Positions 1 to 9,125 of a stretch of 64,000 nt of DNA are shown here, in pieces; position 1 is the stretch's first letter, and each line of letters opens with the position of its first letter. The stretch comes from Acanthaster planci (lineage: Eukaryota > Echinodermata > Asteroidea > Valvatida > Acanthasteridae). Under the pieces are notes generated by a model, which searched no databases, was not told the DNA's origin, and saw only the letters and a program-made list of their open reading frames with translations. The stretch lies in the NCBI RefSeq assembly GCF_001949145.1, contig NW_019091441.1:80956-144955 (forward strand), in the 5' to 3' direction. A program made the position numbers and the translations under genes.

Positions 1-955
1 TGTCCAAAGAAATCTCCTGTGATATTTGTTAGTACATGTATGTGGTAGGCCTATATTTCTTGTTTCAAGTCACAAAAATCGACAAGACCTTTTTTTTTTT
101 TCAATGTAATGTGACTTGCATATATACCATGTACATGTACATTCATACATGTACACGTATGTCATTGGAAAAGCTTCAGTCAAGCATTTCCCTAATTGTT
201 CATGTGTTGTTTAAAGTTGTTAAGAAGTCCCAGACAAACTTTTTAGTCAACAATTTTTGTAATTAGCACCTCCATCGACCTGTGTTTTAATAAGTTGCTC
301 GTTTCTGGAGGTTAAAACCCTGACGTTAGATAGCTCTGTTTGAAACAATGTGTACCCAGTGTAATGTATGCGTACAGCTTTGGGAGCAAGTGTGACTGTC
401 ATTCCCTAACCCTAACCTCTGGATTGAAATCTGGTGACTGAGGTGCAGAATGATGTGTATTTGTAAGCCTGTAGTGGTACTTGTGAAATTCCTGTGATGT
501 TAGTAACATTTTGTCACCAGTGTACGTGTTAAAATCATCGTGATCATTTCGGCATCCATATTGAAAGGGCTAATCGCATACGTTAAAATGCAGCTAGCTT
601 CTGGTCCCTACATGTACATAATAGGGATAGGGACCAGTCCATCACCGCAATGTAACCAAACAGAGGCTAGAATGAAAATAGTCTGTACCTTTTTATTAAT
701 ATGCAAAGTTAATTTTATTGTTATTCCTGAAGAGGCTACAGGGAACAAGACAAGCACGGGCACCATCCTGATAAAGATGTGTTGGGCCATTAGTCTACAG
801 TCTTAGTTGCATACAGTTTGATTTTTGTGTCTCAGTTTGTTACATGTACATGTGGAACCATGGTATGAATTCTTCCATTTGCAGTGAACCTTGCAGTGGT
901 TTACTCACACTTACATGTACCTAATATTTCAAGACATCTTTATGTATACCTAAAC
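1..955. other. Non-coding stretch with a short hairpin
   Basis: No gene was recognised. It contains many ACATGTAC-type words (for example 127-152) and two adjacent CCCTAA units at about 405-416 that are too few to be telomeric. A perfect 10-bp stem lies at 601-610 and 628-637 (CTGGTCCCTA / TAGGGACCAG) around a 17-base loop. Confidence 0.6.
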
Positions 956-962
956 ATTGAAC
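956..962. repeat. Target-site duplication, left copy (ATTGAAC)
   Basis: This is identical to 1500-1506 and directly abuts the left end of the 537-bp TIR element. The match at both borders is what marks the block as a transposed unit rather than a chance inverted repeat. Confidence 0.8.
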
Positions 963-1499
963 CACGGACCATTTACCCAGGGATGTGCAACTTAAGCTCA
1001 GAGCTGGGTCAGTGTGTGTTGCGGCCAGCACAATATCAAAGCAGAAATTAAACTGGATTATGTAACACTTTCTCTAGTAATAAAACATATATTCCTGTTT
1101 ACCACTTTGTTCTCTTGTAACATTTTAAGTCAGGGTACACCCAAAAATACATGTATGCTGGTCAAGATATTTCATTTTATACATTCTGAGAAAACTGTAC
1201 CACAAAATTTGGGAAATTTGCCTCATTAAAACTTCATTTCTCCTTGAAATCAATAAATGAAGAAGAAATGAAGACGAATAGATTTAAGCACCGCGTCAGT
1301 GTGTCATCTCAGCATAACCACGGCTGCACTGTACATGCTGCATGCTGCAACGCGTGTCATGTGGTCGCGAGTTTTCTCAAGATAAGTCAAGATTGCCTGC
1401 GGGGGTAATAACAATCTGTAACACGCATGGAACCAAGGTGGCACATGTGTTTGCACTGGGGCCGCTTCTTGTTGCACATCCCTGGGTAAATGGTCCTTG
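963..1499. mobile_element. Non-autonomous DNA transposon (MITE-like), 537 bp, with 29-bp TIRs and a 7-bp target duplication
   Basis: The sequence at 963-991 is the reverse complement of 1471-1499 with one mismatch, at the third position. The core is GGACCATTTACCC followed by AGGGATGTGCAAC. Immediately outside both ends lies the same word ATTGAAC (956-962 and 1500-1506), which reads as a target-site duplication. The interior has no recognisable transposase and only chance-length open frames. A 7-bp duplication is unusual; hAT and Mutator-like elements typically make 8 or more, so I leave the superfamily open. Confidence 0.85.
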
Positions 1500-1506
1500 A
1501 TTGAAC
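1500..1506. repeat. Target-site duplication, right copy (ATTGAAC)
   Basis: This is identical to 956-962 and directly abuts the right TIR of the 537-bp element. Confidence 0.8.
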
Positions 1507-2277
1507 TAAAATTCATCAGAAGAGGTAGAATCGACCAGGAAATACATGTGCATGTACACCTGTATATAGGTCAACTTGTAGTTGTGCATAATTACACATG
1601 CAATTTGTGTCCCTTGTATGGTGTGAATTAACACAGAAATACAGGTACTTGCTAAAGTTTGTGCTCAAATGTGGCACCTTTGCCCAAAACCTATAGATGC
1701 AAAATAAAACAATGGCATACCGGTACAACTGTATGTACCGTACATGTACCGTACTTTAATCTTTTATTTGTGTAAACGGGGCAGAAAAAGTTTGCAAATT
1801 TGAGCCTGTGTATCCCACTCACCACTTTTGACCCTTTTCATGTATGTCAAGTATTTGTTGGAAGTGAAGCATATACACATATATGTGCATGTTCACAGGT
1901 ACTCCACTGTTCACATTTATAAACTTGTCAGTGACCATAATGAGTTATCAATCTACCATGTACGGTATACAGTGATGAGGATTTCACAGTTGCTGTCTGC
2001 TTTTGATTTTTCACAACCGAAAGACTGCTCTTTTTATAACCGTCATGTGAAATGATAAAAGAAATTAACATTGTTCACAATATTGTAATGGGTGACGGGG
2101 GTCCGTTGAGTCAGAGAATGATGAGAACCAGGCGTACTGTACCGGTATATACAGTGTACCCACCGTATAGTACTTACGGCTGTCTTGCCTCCTGTTTGTA
2201 GTCTCAGTCACAGTCAGCAGATGGGAAGAGGCGGGGACGAGCAAGGGAGAGGGGGAGAAATCCGAAATGTCAAACAA

Positions 2278-2549
2278 CTTTCCCAAATGTGCAGGGTCGA
2301 AGGGTAATGTGTTATTGTTCTATAATGTCTACAGGATGAATTGTTACTACGTGCACTTCAGGAATTAGGCTGAGCCGGTCGATCAAAATTAACTTGTGCA
2401 GACTACTGTTACGCTTTCCCAAATATGCAGGGTCGAAGGGTAATGTGTTATTGTTCTATAATGTCTACAGGATGAATTGTTACTACGTGCACTTCAGGAA
2501 TTAGGCTGAGCCGGTCGGTCGAAATTAACTTGAGCAGACTACTGTTGCG
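2278..2549. repeat. Tandem duplication of a 136-bp unit
   Basis: Unit 1 is 2278-2413 and unit 2 is 2414-2549. Both start CTTTCCCAAAT and run without gaps, with about five base differences, roughly 96% identity. This is a recent local duplication of non-coding sequence. Two copies only; no longer array is visible. Confidence 0.92.
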
Positions 2550-2589
2550 CTGACTTTGAAAGACGCTAACCAATAAACCTCATTCTCTG

Positions 2590-2790
2590 CCGACTTATTC
2601 TTCTCAGCTCTTGTAAGCTAATTAATCTTCACTGGCACTTCTTTGCTGACTTACTGGTTAATCTTCACAGCTATTGTATGCTGGTTAATCTTCACATATA
2701 GCACTTCTTTGCCGACTTTCTTCACAGCTCTAGTGCGCTGACTTACTGGTCTTCATGGCACTTCCTGTCAACTTAATACACAGTGCTGGT
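2590..2790. repeat. Degenerate tandem repeat rich in GCACTTCTTTGC and TTAATCTTCAC
   Basis: GCACTTCTTTGCTGACTT at 2635-2652 recurs as GCACTTCTTTGCCGACTT at 2701-2718, about 66 bases apart, with weaker copies before (TCTCTGCCGACTT near 2585) and after (GGCACTTCCTGTCAACTT near 2757). TTAATCTTCAC and GCTGACTTACTGGT blocks are interspersed. It directly follows the 136-bp duplication and may be an older satellite-like expansion. Confidence 0.65.
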
Positions 2791-4582
2791 CTGCTCTGCA
2801 ATCACGGCACTTGCAAGCTGATCCTCCTGCACGTGGGACTCATTCGTAAGAGCCGAGTCACCCGAATGCTGGTTGCACATGCCTTTTATAGATTTCTGGC
2901 AGCACAGAACTATATGTAGGCCATGAACATTGCGTGCACTACAATTGGCTATATGTGTGCGACTTATATGCAAACGAGTCACACTGATCAGCTGTTGCCA
3001 TTAATCTACTGGTACCTACAGTATTTGTTTAATGCACAGATCCTATTAATTACTACACAAGCATAATCTCATGCCTGTATACACACATTTCTGCCATTAA
3101 CCAGTTGTGTTATCCACTGTCGATAGAATCTTCAAAGAAACAACAACTCTTAAGGAAATTAGCCATCACTGAAAGATAAATACATGCTTTCAAAAATTTC
3201 TACAACTGTCAGGGATGTGACCTAGGTATCCCTGAAATGTGGGTAAGCGCTACCAAGGCTAAGAAATCTGTCAAAAATGTATTTTTGCAATGTATGAGAA
3301 GAGCAATTCTAGAGTAAGATACAGTAGCAATTCTACAGTAAAGTACATATTGGAGGTCTGATGACATACCGCTGTATGAGATGAGATTTTACGCATGTGC
3401 ATATATCAAGAAATAAACTTTTTTGTGTGTTTCACCTGAAAATTTAATTGAAGTTTGGTATGAAACTGCGGACCTTTTCAGCTGTATAGCATGTGTATAG
3501 CATGTGTAACTTACCGGTATGCAACAAAAGCTGACAGATGCAGTAAACATGTGGTAAACAAGGAAGATACATACATGTAGAACTTGGTCACTATCTCATG
3601 CAACAATCTTACTCTGTTTTGAACCACCATGTATAAATCCTGTACTCAAACACTGTCTTTCTTGGGCAGTCAGAGCATGGTCAGAGTAGGCGGTTTGTTT
3701 GAATGGGGGAGTTACTGAATATGTTGCAAATAAAAGTACACATGTGCATGTAACCAACTGAGCCTGCATTCCACACACATGATCCAAATGGCCCTTGAAG
3801 TATCATCTTTAAATCTTTCAGCATGCACAATAGTTAGTAGATGGTAAATCATATTTTGAGTTTGAAAAAAAAATTCTGTGCCTGTTATTGGTTGTCACTA
3901 TAGACACACATACATACATGTACAGGTCTCTACACATGTACATGTACTGTACTAGTGTGCATTGGAACTTATTATTATTATTTGACAGGTAGCACCCATG
4001 GGGCATGGCCATCACAAATAAATAAATCAGGGGGATTTTGCTGAATAGAACCAAACAGGACATTTCCAACTCCAACCTCAGGGGAATTATTGGATGCTAT
4101 GCCTGCTTTAATCTGACCTAAATATATCATGGATCAATACCAATGTTGAAGACATGTACATGTAGAGTAACTGTTCATGGCCAAGTGTATTTTTTTAGTG
4201 TGGCTTACAATGTACATGTACCTCAGCTTAGGATAGTGACATTGAAGTCAAGAAGAATAATGGCAGACTGTTAAGGTAACTGAAGTAGAATGATACAGTG
4301 CCTACACATGTGTCTAAATAAAATATATGCAGTATACATGTACATGTACATCATTGAGTAAAAGCAGCCTTGTGCAAGATTCACATTTCAGTGCCTCTAA
4401 TGGAATGACTGCTTCTGTGCACCTTGAAATGATGGGGAAAGAGAGGGAGGTTTTATGGAAAAACCAGGAATTCATAGGAAATTCAATTTAGAGTTTCTTG
4501 TACATAATTGCCAAAGACTAAATAGATAGCTTTGCCTACCGGTCGTTCATGATCACATGCAGGTGACATGTGAATCGAAAAT
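2791..4582. other. Non-coding stretch, no gene seen
   Basis: AT-rich DNA with scattered ACATGTAC words (for example 3933-3952 and 4335-4350) and short chance open frames. The word AGCATGTGTAT is doubled near 3488-3505. Nothing else could be assigned. Confidence 0.55.
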
Positions 4583-4600
4583 GGGTCTGTCCACACTAAA
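4583..4600 (+). repeat. Terminus of a GTCTGTCCACA-type element
   Basis: GGGTCTGTCCACACTAAA here is identical over 18 bases to the reverse complement of 44148-44165, the right end of the TIR element near the LIM exon. It probably marks a second copy of that family in the opposite orientation. I could not place its other end; a related GTCTGTCCA word at 5212-5220 has the wrong orientation for a partner TIR. Confidence 0.55.
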
Positions 4601-5500
4601 AGACACATTTCCACATCACCAAAATCATCACTTTCTTTAATAGTGTTGAGAGTCAAGACATGAACTTTAACAATTTAACTGATATACAAATATAATACAA
4701 ATATTTCTGAAATAGGGTTTGGTTGTTTGTTGTTAAAATAGTCAGGATTTTGATGAAAATGTCCAGCTTATTTTAACGTTCCAGTGGGACATGCATTTAC
4801 CCCGTAACTTTGTCAATCCATGTTTTTCAGGTTATCTTAAATACCACTATCCTGGAGAAAAGCAATTCATCTGTTAAAACATGGGTAATACAGGTATAAC
4901 ATTGAGAAATGAGTCAAAATCTATGGCTTTTTATTTCCTTAAGTTCTCTTAAACAGGAATGAAAGGAGAGCTATTGAAGGAATAACATACATGTACCGGT
5001 ACATCACAGTGTCTGCCCACAGAGTAACAAACATGAAACAAGATGATTTTGCCATGCTTTGAGCAGATAACCTCAACAAAAATATATATCTTCCTTAGAA
5101 AAGTAAGTTACAATAATAGTTTAAATTGTATTTGTGTCTTTTTTTCTATGCGACGACAAAAACCATGATTTGATTTTAGGAATGGCAAATATACATGTAT
5201 ATCTTCCTTATGTCTGTCCACTATTTTGTAACGTCTGTCACAACTATATTTTCACTAGAAAAGTCAGTTCCCTTTGCTGAAATGAAAGTGAGAAGACTGT
5301 CTGTCACAAGGTTATGATATGTGACAATTATACTCAAACTCCTCAAAGAATAGGCACACCAACAAGGCAGTTTTATTGTGTGTGTATGTGTCTCTGGACA
5401 CAGTTCAATATTATTCAATGTTTAACTGTTCATCCGGAATACCAATACCACAGATTTAGGGCGAACCGGATTAAGAAGTCGAGCAATCTCAACAAAGATC

Positions 5501-5592
5501 ACTATATATCGGTGGTACCCATGACCACCAACATATCAACAGTGGTTGTGATACCCAAGACCACAACTCAGATATAGTGATACCAATGACCA
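5501..5592. repeat. Hairpin-forming imperfect repeat (TACCCATGACCAC family)
   Basis: Three related words lie at 5515-5529 (TACCCATGACCACC), 5551-5564 (ATACCCAAGACCAC) and 5580-5592 (GATACCAATGACCAC-like). The first sits in a small hairpin GGTGGT...ACCACC (5511-5529) and the second in GTTGTG...CACAAC (5545-5567). An outer inverted pair, ACTATATATC at 5501 and GATATAGT at 5571-5578, encloses both. Confidence 0.6.
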
Positions 5593-5776
5593 CTATTCAC
5601 CAAGACACCAACGGCTGTTGTGTAATTATATTAGAGCAAACAATAAAAATGTAATAGAACTACGTGTATTAAGGTGCACAGCACATGCACCTGTCTAGAA
5701 TAATGAAACTTTACAAAATCACATGGCAAATGTGCTTAACTCTAGTTCCCTCCACTGGCACCTGTAGAGGGGAATA

Positions 5777-5868
5777 GCCCATGTGGTACATCACTGGCCA
5801 TGAATCTACGGCAAAATATATGGACTATATTCAATAAACCTGAATCTGCCCGTGTGGCACATCACGGG
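5777..5868. repeat. Short split direct repeats at the 3' end of the retroelement
   Basis: GCCCATGTGGTACATCACTG at 5777-5796 recurs as GCCCGTGTGGCACATCACGG at 5848-5867. About 18 of 21 positions match over 5777-5797 versus 5848-5868, with a 50-base spacer. Direct repeats at this end fit the B1-A2-B2 layout of Ngaro-type elements, which differ from DIRS1 in having direct rather than inverted repeats. I could not find the matching A1 copy near 8300-8730. Confidence 0.55.
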
Positions 5869-5992
5869 GAACAAAACGATTGAGCGACACAAAGTATGGA
5901 ATAATGGAGCTCGACCTCTTCTGGGGCCGTAAATTGCCACTCGCGAGTAACACGACCCGCAGAAGAATGAGCCTTGCCCCCAAACGCGAAAG

Positions 5993-6510
5993 TTACAGCA
6001 AGGACAAAATGCAACAGCAGAGATTTTGGAGAAAAAGGGCATTTCCCTCCAGAGAGAGATGCAACCCGTCCCTGCGATAAACATTTGCAGCTGACCAATG
6101 AAATTGGAGGTGCTCCAACACACTGATCCCTAATTTGCGACATTGTGACCATGCCCAGTAGTTTGCTGCCGGCCGTACATGTTCCATCGATTTTTGGGAC
6201 TGAGCACCATAATAAAAGAGCTGCGGCAATATGCATGACCAAACCAAATTTGCATTCCTAAACCTCTCCCTGCATTCCGCCAGCATTATAACCAGTGTCT
6301 GCCAGAGTGCAAAAAAGTTGAGCTGCACTAAATCATTGGTCCCAATGTGTATGATGATGATGCGCGCTTCCCCGATGGTGTCCAATACTTGTGGTAATTC
6401 GTGTATGCGTACTCTGCTCCTTCCCCGCCATTGAACAGGAAACGGGACACCCATGTTATTGGCTGCCCATCAAACCAGCGAGTCTCCGACAATCCAGGCA
6501 CACTCTCGCA
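5993..6510 (-). pseudogene. SGNH/GDSL hydrolase domain of the retroelement
   Basis: Reading begins at WIVGDSLV, with the block I serine at 6479-6481, in the same frame as the 153-residue open frame that starts at 6454. One TGA lies between them, just after GDSLV. The open frame carries IIIIHIGTNDL (block III, Asn about 6337) and DGLHLSLEGN (block V, Asp and His about 6070 and 6061). These are the S, G, N and H signature blocks of SGNH hydrolases, which are esterase/lipase-like enzymes. A hydrolase of this class is a known passenger in some Ngaro-type retrotransposons, and its role there is unknown. It follows the recombinase with little or no spacer, suggesting one fused frame in the parent element. 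Apart from the stop, the domain is nearly intact, better kept than the recombinase. Confidence 0.85.
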
Positions 6511-6559
6511 CGTGTGGGACCAGACCTAAAAACCAGATACATGGACACAGCTTAAATGC

Positions 6560-7330
6560 TCAACAGGCACTGAAGTTTGCCGGTGGAAAGGGACGGAGGT
6601 AGGTGGCCAGTGCGTCCGAATGCCATCGACCCATGCGTTGTATATCGGCGAAGGGAACGCCCATTTCAAAGGCCGTTGAAGCCGCCCCCATGCGGAATAA
6701 GTGGGATCAATAGTGCACATTGGTAATACTGCAGCCTACTACCGCCATTTGCAACACCCTATTAAATTGATAGCGTGTGACTGGCTGTCCATATGACAAA
6801 AAAGTGGACCTAGTGTTTGTGGGCAACACTGTAGGTATGCGTGGAGCGCTTGAACCGGACAAAGAGAAGCATCAGTCCATCTGCCCTCATGAACAAATTG
6901 CAGGGGGCCATGCTGGTTTGTCTTTGTGTGACACAAGGAGAGAATTACTCCTTCCCCCCCTGTAGGAAGTGAAGATCTGAAATATGCAAAACCGAGTCCT
7001 GCACATTGGACCAAGAAAGCTCTGCAAACTCAACAACCCTTAAGAAACCGAATAACCCCAGCAGCATAGCTGAGCGGAAAAGTGTCGCCTCATATTGGGA
7101 TGAGCATACTGCAAGTAATATCCGCGTAATGCTCGAGAGTAACACCAGTGATATGGGGAATCTGGCGGTCACGACGCCTACCCCCGCGTCTACAACCTTC
7201 CAGCAAGTTTGCAACTAAGAAAGAATCTGTGGGGTCCGCTCCCCCATTGAGCTTGTACTGACAACAGACACTCGCAACGTATGTCGTAATTGTCGCTGGG
7301 GAATATTGCTGGATGGACAAGCACGCAACG
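6560..7330 (-). pseudogene. Tyrosine recombinase domain of the DIRS/Ngaro-like element
   Basis: The N-terminal SAM-like part reads YSPATITTYVASVCCQYKLN from about 7305. The catalytic part shifts frame near 7110 to ATLFRSAMLLGLFGFLRVVE, with the first catalytic arginine at 7038-7040. It shifts again at a run of seven C (7 G on the coding strand) near 6954-6960 to give LCHTKTNQHGPLQF and LCPVQALHAYL. The last part reads SHLFRMGAASTAFEMG, containing the H-x-x-R pair, then FADIQRMGRWHSDALATYLR with the second histidine and the tyrosine nucleophile. All catalytic positions are thus recognisable across three frames. Such recombinases integrate the circular cDNA of DIRS-order elements without a DDE integrase. 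At least two frameshifts plus a stop just before HLFR make it non-functional. Confidence 0.82.
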
Positions 7331-7499
7331 AATTCACCTATGCACTGTGGGTCATTGACTGGAGTACTAGTCCTGGATTGGAGAAAACAGCGAAAGGCAT
7401 TCCAGCTTTATGTGTGTTTCGAGCAAAAGTAAGCCGCAGTAACCTGTGCATTTCAAACCCTACCAAATTTGGGGAAGTGGTGGAAGAGGAGTCATCTCT

Positions 7500-8132
7500 G
7501 GCTGGGCCTGCGGGGCTAAAGCGAAGAAGCGCTCCATCTGAAAACGAGATAAGGCATTAGCTTTGTCATTGAATATGCCCGGAATGTGGGAGACTTTGAA
7601 TACACTCCAAGACCAGTAAGCGAATCAGGTGCATAGCCTCAACTCCCTGGGCAGTTTGACTGTTAATCATATGAACAACCAAAATGTTATCAGACTGGAT
7701 GATAACTTTGTGATTGGGTAGAAGAGGACCTCATGCCAGCACAGCAACGATTAAAGGGTAAAGTTCTAAGAGGGCGATAGGAGGGGGCAAAGCTCTCCAT
7801 TGCAGCCACCGACTCTGCAACCACTTTCCCCCGAAATATGCCCCAAAGCCTATGGATGCCGCAGCATCCGTGAAAAATGCGAGTGTGTCCGCAGATTCCC
7901 AGCCATCCCTGCAAATGGGGGTGATGCCACTGTAGTCGCGCAAGAACGTTAGCCACATCAAAAGGTCAAGGCTGCATGGGGTCGTTTCTGCAGTGCTAAG
8001 GCCTTCCGAGGATGTGTTACGGTTGCTGGCGCATGGCGTTTGGGCCTTCCCTGCAGCATGTCCTGGGCTTGCTCCCGCGTCCTGGTCTTCTTGCTGAAAG
8101 CTCCCAGCAGCAATGCCAATATGTTCCTGCAC
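7500..8132 (-). pseudogene. RNase H domain of the DIRS/Ngaro-like element
   Basis: The open frame starting at 8132 reads ...LDLLMWLTFLRDY, then TLAFFTDAAASIGFGAYFGG and LLELYPLIVAVLA. These carry the first RNase H aspartate (about 7868) and the glutamate (about 7766). Continuing toward lower coordinates in a compatible reading gives KVIIQSDNILVVHMINSQTA, with the third aspartate at 7689-7691. A shifted frame then gives NDKANALSRFQMERFFALAP, with the fourth aspartate at 7565-7567. All four acidic positions expected of RNase H are therefore recognisable. The arrangement FTDA / ELYP / SDN / ALSRFQ is typical of RNase H in DIRS-order retroelements, where it removes RNA from the RNA-DNA hybrid during reverse transcription. 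The frameshift near 7580 disables the copy. Upstream residues in two frames (8132-8240) look like the RT-RNase H linker. Confidence 0.8.
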
Positions 8133-8320
8133 TGCCAGATGCGCCGACGCTCTGTCCGATATTGCTGAGCAGCGACAATGCTTCCTTCAAAAAATACTGG
8201 AATTCCAATGCGAGTCGTTGGCATACAACACAATGTGAACAAAGAAGCACAGATATCAAACAACTCTGATATAATACGATAAAATACATGTAATGCAAAA
8301 ATAATGCAATAGTTCACTGT

Positions 8321-8735
8321 TGATGTTTCTTGATTGAAGCTACGACAAAAAATGATGCAACCCGAGCTGTCTGCATGGCGTGGTTGCTATTTCCCACCAT
8401 GACCAGAGACTCTTGCTTTGATTGGCTGCCGAAGGATCCTCCATCGGCCTTGACTAATGTTTTTTACAAGTTTGATTACTCCTACCACGTAGGCAATGCC
8501 TGTAAGGCCTAAAATTTGGCGCGCGACACACTGATGATGCTTCCCATATATATACCTCAACCACATGATAGTGCCACTTGCACTGCGAACAGCACACAGC
8601 TACTCTGTGCCGATCCTGCAGATTCACCCTTCGGGTCACTCCCCAGTGACCTTTCCATTGAGTATAATAAATTTTACCTGCTCTGCGGTAAAATGTGATG
8701 TTACGTCTGTCCATGAAAGAAATGTTACTCACTGA
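8321..8735. other. Unassigned segment upstream of the retroelement coding part
   Basis: This segment is somewhat richer in G+C than its left and right flanks and ends where AT-rich DNA resumes near 8735. On the minus strand a TATATATATGGG motif lies near 8547-8556. It may be the 5' non-coding end of the retroelement, left behind after loss of the gag and RT parts. No protein similarity was recognised in it. Confidence 0.3.
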
Positions 8736-9125
8736 GAAAAACCTACATAGGGTTCATTTTAGCTGAAGTTTAATAGTCTTTTCAACAAAAATGATTTGGA
8801 AAACTGAAAACAAATATGTTTGGTTTGTGAACGATTCTTTTTTCATGCTCTGATTCAAACATCAGAAGAATGTCTGTCCATGTGACATACATTATATCTC
8901 TCCATGTGACAAACGTAATGTCTGTCCAGTGACAAACATTACATTTTTTCTGGAAATAAGTTTCAGTGTTTTCTACACTGGAATTATTTTAATGAGATAA
9001 TGAAAGTTCTAAAAGTAAACTAAAAAGACTATTTAATACATTGCAGGTAATTTTCAATTGTGTTTTGAATATGATTTTCATATTTAAGGAACAAAGTGTC
9101 TGTCCATGTGACAAATGTTATATCT
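8705..9125 (+). repeat. Cluster of TGTCTGTCCATGTGACAAA-type motifs
   Basis: Near-copies of TGTCTGTCCATGTGACAAA occur at about 8871-8898, 8898-8920 (partial), 8920-8943 and 9096-9125. A shorter version, GTCTGTCCATG, is at 8705-8715. Each copy is followed by a CATTATATC/GTTATATC-like tail. Spacing is irregular (about 25 bases, then about 175), so it is not a simple tandem array. The core GTCTGTCCA is also the terminal motif of the TIR element at 43619-44163. Confidence 0.6.

Larger units (their letters stand above)
5777..8320 (-). mobile_element. Degraded tyrosine-recombinase retrotransposon (DIRS order, Ngaro-like)
   Basis: Read on the minus strand, this block carries in order an RT-RNase H connection and RNase H domain (about 8132-7500), a tyrosine recombinase (about 7330-6560) and an SGNH hydrolase (about 6510-5990), followed by two short direct repeats. 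RNase H next to a tyrosine recombinase defines the DIRS order. An added SGNH-type hydrolase and split direct repeats are known traits of Ngaro-type elements. The reverse transcriptase itself, with its YxDD box, was not found upstream, so the copy is probably 5'-truncated or internally deleted. Several frameshifts and in-frame stops make it a pseudogene. Base composition is visibly richer in G+C than the surroundings, consistent with an insertion. The 5' border is uncertain and could reach about 8730. Confidence 0.85.

Noticed and set aside
405-416. CCCTAACCCTAA, considered as a telomeric repeat
   Set aside because: Two units only, with AT-rich unique DNA on both sides.
5862-6242. 126-codon minus-strand frame overlapping the hydrolase
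   Set aside because: It is an alternative frame of the SGNH region; the GTND and DGLH blocks lie in the other frame. Its last part may be the shifted continuation of the hydrolase C-terminus.
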